From the NCBI GenBank assembly GCA_002472565.1, contig DKSK01000007.1, positions 1 to 64,000 on the forward strand: DNA of 64,000 nucleotides, written 5' to 3'. Positions 16,254 through 25,091 of this stretch are shown one piece after another. How positions within the stretch are numbered: position 1 is the first letter of the stretch; each line of letters begins with the position of its first letter. The DNA is from Bacteroidales bacterium UBA7258 (GTDB lineage: Bacteria > Bacteroidota > Bacteroidia > Bacteroidales > UBA932). The position numbers and the translations under genes were made by a program. The notes under the pieces were generated by a model that saw only the letters and a list, made by a program, of their open reading frames with translations, was not told the DNA's origin and made no database searches.

Positions 16254-18263
16254 CTACCAGATATGCACCCTTTCGGACTCCGGCATGTACATAGGGTCTC
16301 CTTCCTTGATTCCGAAGGCGTCGAAGAAGGTCTGGAAATTCTTGAGGGAAGCGTTGACTCTATTGACAGCTATAGAATGAGGATCATTCGTGGTAGCATA
16401 CTTGATCTGCTCGTCGGTGATATTCTGAGCCCAGACTGTTGCATAAGCGATGTAGAAACGCTGCTCAGGAGTGAAGCCGTCGATGAGCTTGCGAGGCTTG
16501 CCCTCGATTGCGTTCTCCATTGCCGTGTAGGCGATAGAGAGTCCGCCGTGGTCACCGATATTCTCGCCGAGAGTGAGATGGCCGTTGGCATGGAGACCTG
16601 GAAGCACCTCGATGCTGTCGAACTGTGCGGCAAGCTTTTCGCCCTTCTCATGGAAGAGGGCCGCATCCTGAGGAGTCCACCAATTGTTCATGTTGCCGTC
16701 TCCGTCGAACTGACTGCCCTGGTCGTCAAAGCCATGAGACATCTCGTGTCCGATGACGACTCCGATCGCACCATAATTGACAGGGTCATCGGCGTCAGGA
16801 TTGAAGAAAGGAGGCTGGAGAATGGCCGCAGGGAAACAGATCTCGTTGGTGGTAGGGTTGTAATAGGCATTGACAGTCTGAGGAGTCATCCCCCATTCCG
16901 TCTTGTCGGTCGGCTTGCCGAGCTTGGAGAGATTGTCCTGCAGAGACCACTCCGAAGCGGCGACGAGATTGTCGTAGTAGCTCCTCGCCGGATCGATTGA
17001 GAGCTTTGAGTAATCCTTCCACTTGTCAGGATAGCCGACCTTGATGATGTACTTGCTGAGTTTCTCCCTGGCCTTGGCCTTGGTTGAGTCGCCCATCCAG
17101 TCGAGGCTGTCGATGTGCTCGCCGAGAGCCGTCTGGAGATTCTTCACGAGGGCGATCATCTTCTGCTTGCTGGACTCAGGGAAATATTTAGCAACGTACA
17201 TCTTGCCGACGGCCTCTCCGAGGATGCCATCTGGAACGGACATGGCACGCTTCCAGCGCGGACGTTGCTGGGTGACGCCCCTCATCTGGGTGCTGAAGAA
17301 ATCGAAACTGGCCTTGTAGAAGTCATCGGAGAGATAGCCGCAGGCCCCCTGGATGAGAAGACCGGAAACATAGTCCTTAGCCTTCTGGAGATCAAGCGAA
17401 GGAAGGTAGTCTGAGAGGAAGGCGAAATAGTCAGTCTCCCCTACGCTCAGCTTGTCCTGGTCAGGAATCGCATAGCCGGCGAAATACTCCTTGAACGGGA
17501 TTCCCGGATACTTGGCCTCGAGTTCTGCCGTGCTGCAAGGATTCCATCCGGCCTGGATGTCTCTTTCCTGGACTGAAGTCCACTGATGTTCGGCAAGGGT
17601 CTGCTCTACGCCCAGGGCGTTCTCGGCCGCCTTGTCAGGGTCGGAATAGCCGGCGAGGGCGAAAATCTTCTTCAGGAAGGCGAGATAACCTGCCTTGAGA
17701 TTGTCATTGGTCTTAAGGGTGTAGTAGTCGCGGTTGCCCATTCCCAGGCCGCTCTGACCAAGATAATAAATCTGCATGTCGGAATTGGTGAGATCCGCGC
17801 CTACATAGCCACCGAAAAAGCCGTCGAAACGATTGCGGGCCATTATGTCCACCAGATCCTTGACGCTTCCCGCCGCGGCAATCTTCGCGAGGTAAGGCTG
17901 AAGAGGAGCTGCGCCTTCCTTGTTGAGCCTGACGGAATCGAGGCCGGCCTTGTAGAGGTCCGAAATCTTCTGTTCGTCGGTTCCCGCCGCATAGGTCTTG
18001 GCCGCCATTTCCTTGAAGAGGTCATTGATTCTCGTGATATTGTTCTCCCTGAGTTCGTCGAAGGTGCCGAAGCGGGCGTACTCGGCCGTCAGAGGATGTG
18101 CCTTCTGCCATCCGCCCGTCGCATACATGTAGAAATTCTGTCCGGGAGCGTAGGATGTGTCGAGGTTGGCGAGATTTATCGCCGGAACCTTCTCATCCGC
18201 CTTAGGGCCGCACCCGGCGATAATCATCGCTGTCGTAGCCATTGCAATAAGTGCCTTGTTCAT
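16254..18263 (-). CDS. M13-family (neprilysin/PepO-type) metallopeptidase lipoprotein
   Basis: Zinc endopeptidase of the envelope. The signal peptide ends in a lipobox IIAGC (Cys18). Zinc site H506-E-x-x-H510 in VIGHEMSHGFDDQG, third ligand E567 in GENIGDHGG (many relatives read ENxAD). NAYYNPTTNEICFPAAILQPPFF is the typical substrate-binding strand, and the protein ends VHIW as in the family. Full length at 669 aa. It begins 126 nt from the divergent BASS-like gene; that gap contains a GC-rich imperfect palindrome near 18302-18330 and no convincing promoter for this strand. Confidence 0.93.
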   Translation of the reverse strand: MNKALIAMATTAMIIAGCGPKADEKVPAINLANLDTSYAPGQNFYMYATGGWQKAHPLTAEYARFGTFDELRENNITRINDLFKEMAAKTYAAGTDEQKISDLYKAGLDSVRLNKEGAAPLQPYLAKIAAAGSVKDLVDIMARNRFDGFFGGYVGADLTNSDMQIYYLGQSGLGMGNRDYYTLKTNDNLKAGYLAFLKKIFALAGYSDPDKAAENALGVEQTLAEHQWTSVQERDIQAGWNPCSTAELEAKYPGIPFKEYFAGYAIPDQDKLSVGETDYFAFLSDYLPSLDLQKAKDYVSGLLIQGACGYLSDDFYKASFDFFSTQMRGVTQQRPRWKRAMSVPDGILGEAVGKMYVAKYFPESSKQKMIALVKNLQTALGEHIDSLDWMGDSTKAKAREKLSKYIIKVGYPDKWKDYSKLSIDPARSYYDNLVAASEWSLQDNLSKLGKPTDKTEWGMTPQTVNAYYNPTTNEICFPAAILQPPFFNPDADDPVNYGAIGVVIGHEMSHGFDDQGSQFDGDGNMNNWWTPQDAALFHEKGEKLAAQFDSIEVLPGLHANGHLTLGENIGDHGGLSIAYTAMENAIEGKPRKLIDGFTPEQRFYIAYATVWAQNITDEQIKYATTNDPHSIAVNRVNASLKNFQTFFDAFGIKEGDPMYMPESERVHIW

Positions 18264-18389
18264 ATTATATTAGATTATTAGTCCTGATATTCCATCGCCA
18301 TGGGGCCGGGGCCTCCTCATGCCCGGGCCCGACTTTGCGAAGTTAATGAATTTTGGCGATATTTGCGCTTCGATTTCGCATGATATAAG

Positions 18390-19385
18390 ATGGAAGAACT
18401 TCTCGCCGAAGGAAAAAGGTTCATAGACTTCTTAAAAAAATGGATGCTGCCGACCGCCATGGCCGGCGGAGTGTCGCTGAGCCTGGCCCTGCACTTCGTT
18501 CCCTTCCTCAAGCCTCTTGAGAACAGCGTTGATTCTTTCAGCGCCGAAATACAGCCGGCCCTCATCTGCATAATGCTCTTCCTTCAGTTCATCAAGGTCT
18601 CTCCATCCGACCTGAGTTTTCATCGCTGGCACGCGATTCTTCTCGGAATCCAGGCCTTTCTCTTCGCCGCCATGGCCCTCTTCGCCGTGATGACAAAGGG
18701 GAGCGAGGCCAGCATCCTCTTCGAGAGCGCGATGATCTGCTTCATCTGCCCGACAGCCGCCGCGGCAGGGGTCATAACCATGAGACTTGGAGGCGACATG
18801 GCCCAGACCATTACCTACGTAATTCTTGACAACCTGATGGCCGCCTTGCTGATTCCATGCGTGATTCCTTTCGTGAATCCGGTAGAAGGCTTCAACTTTT
18901 TCGGGAGTTTCCTGAGAATTCTTGCCAGGGTCTTCTCGATTCTGATTCTTCCTTCAATCCTTGCCTGGGGTATCCGCTATTTCTGGAAAAGGCTCCACGC
19001 TTTTCTCATGAGGTATGTCGGCTGGGCCTTCTACGTCTGGGGCATAGCCCTCTTCTTCTCCCTCACCCTCGCCACCAAGGCGCTGATAATCAGTGGTATC
19101 AGCTACGCCATATTCATTGCGCTGGGGCTTATTTCCCTTGTCTGCTGCCTTATTCAGTTCGTCCTGGGACGCCGTCTCGGCGGCAAATATTACGATCATG
19201 CCGTGGCCATAACAGCCGGCCAGTCCCTTGGTCAGAAAAACTCCGGCTTCATCGTCTGGCTCGGCTTCAACTTCCTGACTCCTGTGTCATCGGCGGCCGG
19301 CGGCCTCTACAGCATCTGGCAGAACATCGTCAACCAGTACCAGCTCTACCAGGCCGCTAAAAGAAAGGCTAAGACAACTGTTTGA
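18390..19385 (+). CDS. BASS-like (bile acid:sodium symporter superfamily) transporter
   Basis: Polytopic inner-membrane protein of 331 aa with about nine to ten hydrophobic helices. The segment ICPTAAAAGVITMRLGGDMA (near 130-149) resembles the first crossover region of BASS transporters, and GQSLGQKNSGFIVWLGFNF (near 277-295) the second. Substrate unknown: bile acids, pantoate, pyruvate and other organic anions occur in the superfamily. A near-match -7 element (GATATTTG, about 18357-18364) lies just upstream. The 3' end overlaps the opposing TPR-like gene by 17 bp. Confidence 0.7.
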   Translation: MEELLAEGKRFIDFLKKWMLPTAMAGGVSLSLALHFVPFLKPLENSVDSFSAEIQPALICIMLFLQFIKVSPSDLSFHRWHAILLGIQAFLFAAMALFAVMTKGSEASILFESAMICFICPTAAAAGVITMRLGGDMAQTITYVILDNLMAALLIPCVIPFVNPVEGFNFFGSFLRILARVFSILILPSILAWGIRYFWKRLHAFLMRYVGWAFYVWGIALFFSLTLATKALIISGISYAIFIALGLISLVCCLIQFVLGRRLGGKYYDHAVAITAGQSLGQKNSGFIVWLGFNFLTPVSSAAGGLYSIWQNIVNQYQLYQAAKRKAKTTV

Positions 19386-20307
19386 GCCTCAAGCTGGCAG
19401 CTTGTTTCTGCTGGGGGGTCTCGCCATATTTCACCATCATCTCGAGGTACTTCTTCTCCAGCTTGGCGTTCTTATCCTTCCTTGCAAGAAGGATGCAGTT
19501 CTGGATGGCGGTCAAGTCGTCCTTCTTGATTTTGAGGACCTTGTTGTAATATTTCAAGGCCGCCTTGCTGTCATTCTCGGCAACCAGGAAATATGAGCCC
19601 ATATTGTCGAGGAAGAGGACGTTCTCAGGTTCATAATTAAGCATACGCTCCGATATGGACATGAAGGCATTGTACGACCTGGCGCTGGCGTTGCGGAAGA
19701 AAGAGACACAATACTCCTGGATCATGGCGTCGAAAAAATCGGCATCGACCTTCTCCATGTCAGGATAGATCCATTCAGGCTTCTGAGTGCCGTTGTAATC
19801 GATCAGACTGATTATCGTCATGGTGGCGATATCCGGACTCTCCTTCTCGTAGGCGACATAGGCCGAAATCTTGTCAACCCTGAAATCAAGTCTGTCAGGG
19901 TACTTGTCTATGGCCTTGTCTATCTCTTTCACAGCCTTGCCGAAGAGGTCATCGTCGTAGAAGGTCTCCTGGAAATACTTGACCGGATTCCCGGAGCTGT
20001 CCTTAAGCTCGATGATAGGCTTCTGGCCGAGAAATTTATCCTGGGTCTTCGCAACCGCCTGCGTTGACTGGGACTTAGTGAAATAGTAGAGGAAACGGTA
20101 TGCCATCATGTCAGGGTCATCCGGATAATCGGTCTGCCAGCGGTCAAGAAGGGTTTCAACCCCGACTCCGGCGGTTCCAAGCTTATTGACGAGAAGGTTG
20201 TACCTTTCCGCATACTGTTCACGGGCAGGCTTCTGTCCGGTCTGGGCAGAGGCCGAAATAGAGATAAGGACGGCAAGAGCGGCCGCCATGAACATGGATA
20301 TCTTCAT
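19369..20307 (-). CDS. Secreted tetratricopeptide-like repeat protein
   Basis: Signal peptide MKISMFMAAALAVLISISASAQ, so periplasmic or outer-membrane associated. The mature part is helical with TPR-like units, clearest in residues ~230-300 (FLDNMGSYFLVAENDSKAALKYYNKVLKI and the following unit). TPRs bind partner proteins; no enzyme motif is seen. Its ATG overlaps the stop of the rRNA methyltransferase gene by 4 nt, so the two are translationally coupled, last in the pyrE operon. Precise function unknown. Confidence 0.7.
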   Translation of the reverse strand: MKISMFMAAALAVLISISASAQTGQKPAREQYAERYNLLVNKLGTAGVGVETLLDRWQTDYPDDPDMMAYRFLYYFTKSQSTQAVAKTQDKFLGQKPIIELKDSSGNPVKYFQETFYDDDLFGKAVKEIDKAIDKYPDRLDFRVDKISAYVAYEKESPDIATMTIISLIDYNGTQKPEWIYPDMEKVDADFFDAMIQEYCVSFFRNASARSYNAFMSISERMLNYEPENVLFLDNMGSYFLVAENDSKAALKYYNKVLKIKKDDLTAIQNCILLARKDKNAKLEKKYLEMMVKYGETPQQKQAASLRLKQLS

Positions 20308-21743
20308 ATTGATTCAGTTTCTTTAATGTCCATCCTGATGCGTCTTGACTGAGGCATCAGATTGTTGGTTCTCGTTCCGAGATTCTTGACGAAACCAAGC
20401 GGGAGGCCCTTGAATGTGATAAGAAGCAGCCCTCTCGGAGCGTCCTGGAAAAGTACCGGATCCCGGTGGAGGAATTTAAGGGCGGCTGTATAGTCCGCTT
20501 CCTGCCTGTTGAAGGCCTCCGGAGAGAGGTCCAGGCAATGAGCGAGGTCATCGTCAGGGACAAGGTCCTCTCCTTTAATCACTCCGACGGCAGTTCCGGC
20601 CATCAGGGGCCTTAGCACGGAGATTGCCTCGACGTCGGCGGCCACGGCCTCAGGAATGGCCGCTATGGTTTCATGATGCCGGAAAAGGCGTACCGGAACG
20701 CTGAAAAGGGCGGAGAGCTTATCAGCGTCTTTTCCACGCAATTCCGCATTGCAGCCAGGAGCGGCGGCGCCCCTGGCCTTCTTTCCGAAGGTGGCAGGCT
20801 CCGTCCTCCTCCGAGGCTCCGCCTCCCCTTTCTTTTTAAGTACGGCGCAATACTGCCCCTCCCCTTTTACCATGCCGGGAAGCAGGCTGCAGCCGTTCTC
20901 GGTTTTGAAGAGCCCGGGATAATTCTCTGTTGCCGGGACAGGACAGGCTCCGCCGGAGGCGCCGCTTAGAATCTCGGCTCCGAGTTCCGCGGCTATCCAA
21001 GAGACATTCCCATCATTCTCCCTCTTATTGAAGGTGCAGGTTGAGTATACAAGTATGCCGCCCTCCCTCAGGCAGGGCCAGGCATCGGCGATAATCCTGC
21101 GCTGGCGGGCCTCGCAAAGGGCGACAGCTGACTCCGACCACTCGGTCTGCGCCTCAGGGTCCTTACGAAACATTCCCTCGCCGGAACATGGCACATCAGC
21201 GACTATCACGTCAAAAAAGCCGGGAAGCGCGGCGAAGGCCTTCGGGTCACAAGATGTGACAGCTACGCGTGGGTCTCCCCAGAGACCCACGTTGTCCCGA
21301 AGGACAGCGGCCCTCTGGCGCATGACTTCGTTGGCAACTAGAAAATAGTCGGCGCCCTCTTCTTTGAGAGAAGCGGCTATGTCGGTGGTTTTCCCGCCCG
21401 GGGCGGCGCAGAGATCCAGCACCCTCAGCCTGCCTTCAATGTGAGATACGGCATCGCGGAAGGCCTGGCCGACAAACATCGCAGAAGAATCCTGGACATA
21501 ATAGGCCCCCGCATGGAAAAGCGGGTCGAGAGTGAATTGCGGACGATGGTCCAGCAATAGCCCATGCGGACTCCACGGAACTTTCTCCGAGCCTTCCGCA
21601 AAGGCCTCACCGACGGGATAAGCTCTTGGTGGATTGAGCCTTACAGATACTGAGGCCGGGCAGTCGAGAGCCTTGGTCACGACCGCGGCATTTTCCTTCC
21701 CCACGGCCTCCTCCAGCATATTTATGAACGCCTTGTCTAGCAC
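20304..21743 (-). CDS. RsmF-like rRNA (cytosine-C5)-methyltransferase
   Basis: SAM-dependent RNA m5C methyltransferase of the NOL1/NOP2/Sun family. SAM motif I LCAAPGGKT (111-119), motif IV DVPCSGEGM with C186 (product release), motif VI VYSTCTFN with C236 (nucleophile). The ~200-residue C-terminal part, with a basic Ala/Arg-rich linker near residues 308-335, resembles the RsmF extension that binds 16S rRNA, where E. coli RsmF makes m5C1407. Overlaps the following gene by 4 nt and starts 9 nt after the SRPBCC gene. Confidence 0.85.
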   Translation of the reverse strand: MLDKAFINMLEEAVGKENAAVVTKALDCPASVSVRLNPPRAYPVGEAFAEGSEKVPWSPHGLLLDHRPQFTLDPLFHAGAYYVQDSSAMFVGQAFRDAVSHIEGRLRVLDLCAAPGGKTTDIAASLKEEGADYFLVANEVMRQRAAVLRDNVGLWGDPRVAVTSCDPKAFAALPGFFDVIVADVPCSGEGMFRKDPEAQTEWSESAVALCEARQRRIIADAWPCLREGGILVYSTCTFNKRENDGNVSWIAAELGAEILSGASGGACPVPATENYPGLFKTENGCSLLPGMVKGEGQYCAVLKKKGEAEPRRRTEPATFGKKARGAAAPGCNAELRGKDADKLSALFSVPVRLFRHHETIAAIPEAVAADVEAISVLRPLMAGTAVGVIKGEDLVPDDDLAHCLDLSPEAFNRQEADYTAALKFLHRDPVLFQDAPRGLLLITFKGLPLGFVKNLGTRTNNLMPQSRRIRMDIKETESI

Positions 21744-21752
21744 CCCTCTGCC

Positions 21753-22295
21753 CTAGCCTCTGTCCTTACCTTCTTCCGAAGAGCCTGAAGAGTCCGCGCC
21801 CGTGGCATACCCTGTCCCGGACGAGAAAGCCGAAGGGTCTACTCCGGCCTCCTTAAAGACGGACGGGTCAATCCCCTCCGGAATCTTTCCGTCACACAGG
21901 GCGGCTATTCCGTCTACGATCTTGTCAACCCCGTCCTGGAGCTTGCCGCCGAGCATCATCCTCATCATGAAATTGAGATCGGCGTCAAGATCGATATGGA
22001 AATCGGTCTTGTCCATGGCTCCGTTGCTTGAATCGAAGCAGAGGTTGACATTGAATGAAAACGGAGCGCCATTGTCGGAGTAGCTTATTCTTGAATACGG
22101 GACTCTGTCTGAGACCTTGACTCCGATGGTGAAACCCTGCACCGTAGTCTCAAGTGTGTCAAAATCGGCCTTGACATTACCTCGTTTTTCTTCCGGAAGC
22201 ATGTTAACGAAGTTGCGCATGTCCGTGAACGCCATGAAAAGGGCGTATGGCGGACGCGAAACTACCGCATGCTTGCTCTTGATTTTATATGCCAT
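21753..22295 (-). CDS. SRPBCC/START-fold protein
   Basis: 180-aa cytoplasmic protein with the look of the SRPBCC ligand-binding fold: an initial strand (YKIKSKHAVVSRPPYALFMAFTDMRNFVNMLPE), middle beta-strands, and a long C-terminal helix (MMRMMLGGKLQDGVDKIVDGIAAL). A low-complexity acidic/Gly/Ser tail of ~30 residues follows. No catalytic residues identified and ligand unknown. Position 69 nt downstream of pyrE suggests cotranscription. Confidence 0.65.
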   Translation of the reverse strand: MAYKIKSKHAVVSRPPYALFMAFTDMRNFVNMLPEEKRGNVKADFDTLETTVQGFTIGVKVSDRVPYSRISYSDNGAPFSFNVNLCFDSSNGAMDKTDFHIDLDADLNFMMRMMLGGKLQDGVDKIVDGIAALCDGKIPEGIDPSVFKEAGVDPSAFSSGTGYATGADSSGSSEEGKDRG

Positions 22296-22364
22296 AACCT
22301 ATAAAGTTCAGTCTTTCAATTATTCATCAAGCCCCTCCTCCCGGTCTTACTCCCCAGCAAGGCC

Positions 22365-23000
22365 CTATTCATTATTCCAGGTCGAAGGGGACAGACGCCA
22401 CAGCGACAAGACGCTTCTCTGAGCTTCGGTGACATAACCCGCGCTCACCGCAGCGCTGATGAGAGACTTGTAGTCGGTCAGAGTTACGAGTTTCACGCCT
22501 GCCTCTTTGAAAGCCGTCTCGGAAACATCGAAGCCATAGGTAAAAATGGCGGCCATGCCGAGCACTTCGGCCCCGGCTTCTCTGAGAGCCTTGACGGCGG
22601 CAAGACTGCTCATGCCCGTCGAAATCAAATCCTCGACGACCACAACCTTCTGGCCGGGGCTCAGCAAGCCTTCAATCTGCGAACCTGTGCCATGATCCTT
22701 TGGCTTAGGACGAACATAGACAAAAGGCTTGTCCAGCCTGTCGGCGGCGAGGATTCCGTGAGCTATGGCTCCGGTCGCGACACCGGCCACTACGTCAGCG
22801 CCGGGGAAAAATTCCTGAACCTTGTCAGCAAGGGCAAGGGCGACCTTCGAGCGCAGATGAGGATATGAGAGTATTTTACGATTGTCACAGTAGATCGGGG
22901 AATGCCAGCCCGAGGCCCAGATGAACGGATTATCAGGGCGCAGGAGAACCGCCTTGATCTTCAGCAGGTCCTCAGAAAGCCATTTTTCTGTCTTTTCCAT
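22365..23000 (-). CDS. pyrE: Orotate phosphoribosyltransferase
   Basis: Converts orotate and PRPP to orotidine 5'-monophosphate in pyrimidine synthesis. The PRPP motif VVVVEDLISTGMSS and the KILSYPHLRSK / YVRPKPKDHGTG blocks are typical. I start at the ATG at 23000 (MEKTEKW), giving 211 aa, the family norm. The frame stays open 187 codons further upstream, but that part is antisense to the Nudix gene and precedes the promoter. It heads the pyrE-SRPBCC-rRNA methyltransferase-TPR operon. Confidence 0.95.
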   Translation of the reverse strand: MEKTEKWLSEDLLKIKAVLLRPDNPFIWASGWHSPIYCDNRKILSYPHLRSKVALALADKVQEFFPGADVVAGVATGAIAHGILAADRLDKPFVYVRPKPKDHGTGSQIEGLLSPGQKVVVVEDLISTGMSSLAAVKALREAGAEVLGMAAIFTYGFDVSETAFKEAGVKLVTLTDYKSLISAAVSAGYVTEAQRSVLSLWRLSPSTWNNE

Positions 23001-23015
23001 CTTGCTTGTTTTTGT

Positions 23016-23023
23016 TACCTTTG
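23016..23023 (+). promoter_or_regulatory. -7 element for the Nudix gene
   Basis: TACCTTTG, an exact TAnnTTTG match, 37 nt before the Nudix ATG at 23061. It faces the pyrE element at 23034-23041 head-on, with only 10 bp between them. Confidence 0.6.
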
Positions 23024-23033
23024 TGTCATCGTA

Positions 23034-23041
23034 CAAATATA
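23034..23041 (-). promoter_or_regulatory. -7 element for pyrE
   Basis: The reverse strand reads TATATTTG, an exact match, 33 nt upstream of the pyrE ATG at 23000. Its footprint must overlap that of the opposing Nudix promoter. Confidence 0.65.
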
Positions 23042-23060
23042 GCAAAAATCGTGCGTCAAT

Positions 23061-23672
23061 ATGCGCAAAATTTACTTCGAAAAGAGATGTATATCTATAT
23101 GCCGCAATGACGAAGAGGTGCTCTCTGATCCCAACTCCGTCGAATTCCACGTCGGGGATAAGATAGATATCCACGCTCTCGTCGGTCTTTTCGAGGCCAG
23201 CGCCACCCTTAGCAGAATCTACATCCCGACAGATGACGTCGATGGAACATATTCCCGCGTGTGCTCCGAATTCAAGGAAGTCAACGCGGCCGGAGGTCTG
23301 GTGCGAAACCGGCGCGGAGACTACCTTCTCATAAAACGCGACGGGCTGTGGGATCTTCCTAAGGGACACCAGGAGGAAGGAGAGGACATCGGGGCCACAG
23401 CTGTCCGGGAGGTGAAGGAAGAGACAGGGGTGGACGAGCTGAAGCCTGGGGATCTGATAGTCGTCACGGACCATTGCTACAAGCGCAATGGAATATGGCA
23501 CCTCAAGCATACATGGTGGTTCGACATGCTCTACACAAATCCGGTCGATCTGACTCCTCAAAGAGAGGAGGACATTACCAAAGCCGTATGGGTCGCGAAA
23601 TCCAGCCTGCCGCCCTACCTGAAAAACACATACCCTTCGATTCAGGAAGTCTTCCGCGCCGCCAAAGTTTAG
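23061..23672 (+). CDS. Nudix hydrolase
   Basis: 203-aa protein with a perfect Nudix box Gx5Ex7REUxEExGU at residues 102-124 (G102, E108, R116-E117, E120-E121, G123), which coordinates the metal and cleaves nucleoside diphosphates linked to other moieties. The N-terminal ~75 residues form a separate small domain. Substrate cannot be predicted. Divergent from pyrE with a 60-bp shared promoter region. Confidence 0.88.
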   Translation: MRKIYFEKRCISICRNDEEVLSDPNSVEFHVGDKIDIHALVGLFEASATLSRIYIPTDDVDGTYSRVCSEFKEVNAAGGLVRNRRGDYLLIKRDGLWDLPKGHQEEGEDIGATAVREVKEETGVDELKPGDLIVVTDHCYKRNGIWHLKHTWWFDMLYTNPVDLTPQREEDITKAVWVAKSSLPPYLKNTYPSIQEVFRAAKV

Positions 23673-23818
23673 GCGGGCTCCTGGGCGAAGTGCCTGAGGG
23701 CCGGAGAGAGGCAGTGGCGGGAGAAGTTTTCAGAGAGGGATGAAACAAATTCCGTATTTTGCCGTATATATTATTACTTGCCGAGAGGCAAACGGTAATA
23801 ATAAGCATCAATATCACA

Positions 23819-24868
23819 ATGAAGTTATCCCAATTCAAGTTCCAGCTTCCAAAGAGCAAGATAGCCGCAGAGCCGGTAAGGTGGCGCGACGAATGCAAGT
23901 TGATGGTACTCCACAAGAACAGCGGTGAAATAGAGCACCGCCAGTTCAGGGACATCATCGATTATTTCGGCAAAGGCGACACCTTTGTTCTCAATGACAC
24001 AAAAGTCTTTCCAGCAAGGCTTTACGGCAACAAGGAGAAGACCGGAGCAGATATCGAGGTCTTCCTCCTCCGCGAGCTTAACAGGGAGCAGAGGCTCTGG
24101 GATGTCGTGGTCGACCCGGCCAGGAAGATAAGAATCGGAAACAAGCTATATTTCGGAGATGACGAAAGTTTGGTAGCCGAAGTCATAGACAATACGACCT
24201 CGAGAGGCAGGACCCTGCGTTTCCTCTACGACGGTCCATATGAGGAGTTCAAGAAGGCTCTCTTCAGCCTTGGGGAGACTCCCGTTCCGAAGTTTGTCAA
24301 GGAGAAGATCACTCCCGAGGACGCTGTAAATTATCAGACGATCTTCGCAAAGAACGAGGGCGCTGTCGCCGCTCCCGCAGCCGGTCTCCATTTCAGCCGC
24401 GAGCTCTTCAACCGGATGATTCTCAAAGATATCAACAAGGTCTTCATAACCGAGCACATGGGTGTAGGCTATTTCCGCAAGGTGGATGTCGAAGATTTGT
24501 CAAAGCATAAGATGGAATCCGAACGCCTGATAATCACGCCTCAGGCCGCGGACGAGATCAACGCCGCCAAGCATGCCGGACATCAGATTCTGGCCGTAGG
24601 AGTCACGGTCGCGCGCGGACTCGAGACCTATGTCACCACCAACGACGAGGTCAACGCTTTCGACGGCTGGACCAACAAGTTCATCTTTCCTCCTTACAGG
24701 TTCGCCGTTCCTACCGCCCTTGTCTCCAACTTTCACATGCCTTGCTCTACCATGCTCATGTCCGTGGCCGCCTTCGGAGGCTATGAGAATGTGATGAATT
24801 GCTATGCGACAGCCCTTGAGCAGGATTATCGGTTCGGGCCTTACGGAGACGCTCTCCTGATAGTCTGA
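23819..24868 (+). CDS. queA: tRNA preQ1(34) S-adenosylmethionine ribosyltransferase-isomerase
   Basis: Transfers and rearranges the ribosyl group of SAM onto preQ1 in tRNA to give epoxyqueuosine. Seen: FVLNDTKVFPARLYGNK, YQTIFAKNEGAVAAPAAGLHF, and the C-terminal block ANFHMP-like VSNFHMPCSTMLMSVAAFGG. I start at the ATG at 23819 (MKLSQFKF), giving 349 aa, standard for QueA; the frame is open 20 codons upstream, but those residues look unrelated. A near-match -7 element (TATTTTG) is at about 23755. Confidence 0.94.
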   Translation: MKLSQFKFQLPKSKIAAEPVRWRDECKLMVLHKNSGEIEHRQFRDIIDYFGKGDTFVLNDTKVFPARLYGNKEKTGADIEVFLLRELNREQRLWDVVVDPARKIRIGNKLYFGDDESLVAEVIDNTTSRGRTLRFLYDGPYEEFKKALFSLGETPVPKFVKEKITPEDAVNYQTIFAKNEGAVAAPAAGLHFSRELFNRMILKDINKVFITEHMGVGYFRKVDVEDLSKHKMESERLIITPQAADEINAAKHAGHQILAVGVTVARGLETYVTTNDEVNAFDGWTNKFIFPPYRFAVPTALVSNFHMPCSTMLMSVAAFGGYENVMNCYATALEQDYRFGPYGDALLIV

Positions 24869-24990
24869 GGTGCTTCTTCAGCAAGCCTTTCGCCCGAGGA
24901 GACAGGGTGCCGTACAGGTCCGGGGCCGCATTCAAGGGGCCGGAGAAGACAAAAGGAGTTAAAATAAAATTTAACAAGGTTAAAAATCGT

Positions 24991-25035
24991 AAAAAAGTGA
25001 CCTTCCGACTCTGGAACGGGTCACTTTTTCTTTTC
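24991..25035 (+). terminator. Rho-independent terminator after queA
   Basis: The stem AAAAGTGACC / GGGTCACTTTT spans about 24993-25028 with a ~15-nt loop; a T-rich tail follows (TTTTTCTTTTC). The A-run on the left makes it potentially bidirectional. The other ~120 bases between queA and this hairpin show nothing identifiable. Confidence 0.75.
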
Positions 25036-25091
25036 TTTCAGCCAAGCAATGTATATTTTTACTGACGCGTGTTCAGCAATATTGCTATGCC

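Noticed and set aside
18302..18330. GC-rich palindrome between the M13 and BASS-like genes
   Set aside because: Imperfect, with no T tract and at the 5' ends of both genes, so not a terminator; too weak to call an operator.
23001..23561. 187-codon N-terminal extension of pyrE
   Set aside because: Antisense to the Nudix gene and upstream of the pyrE -7 element; PyrE is full length from 23000.
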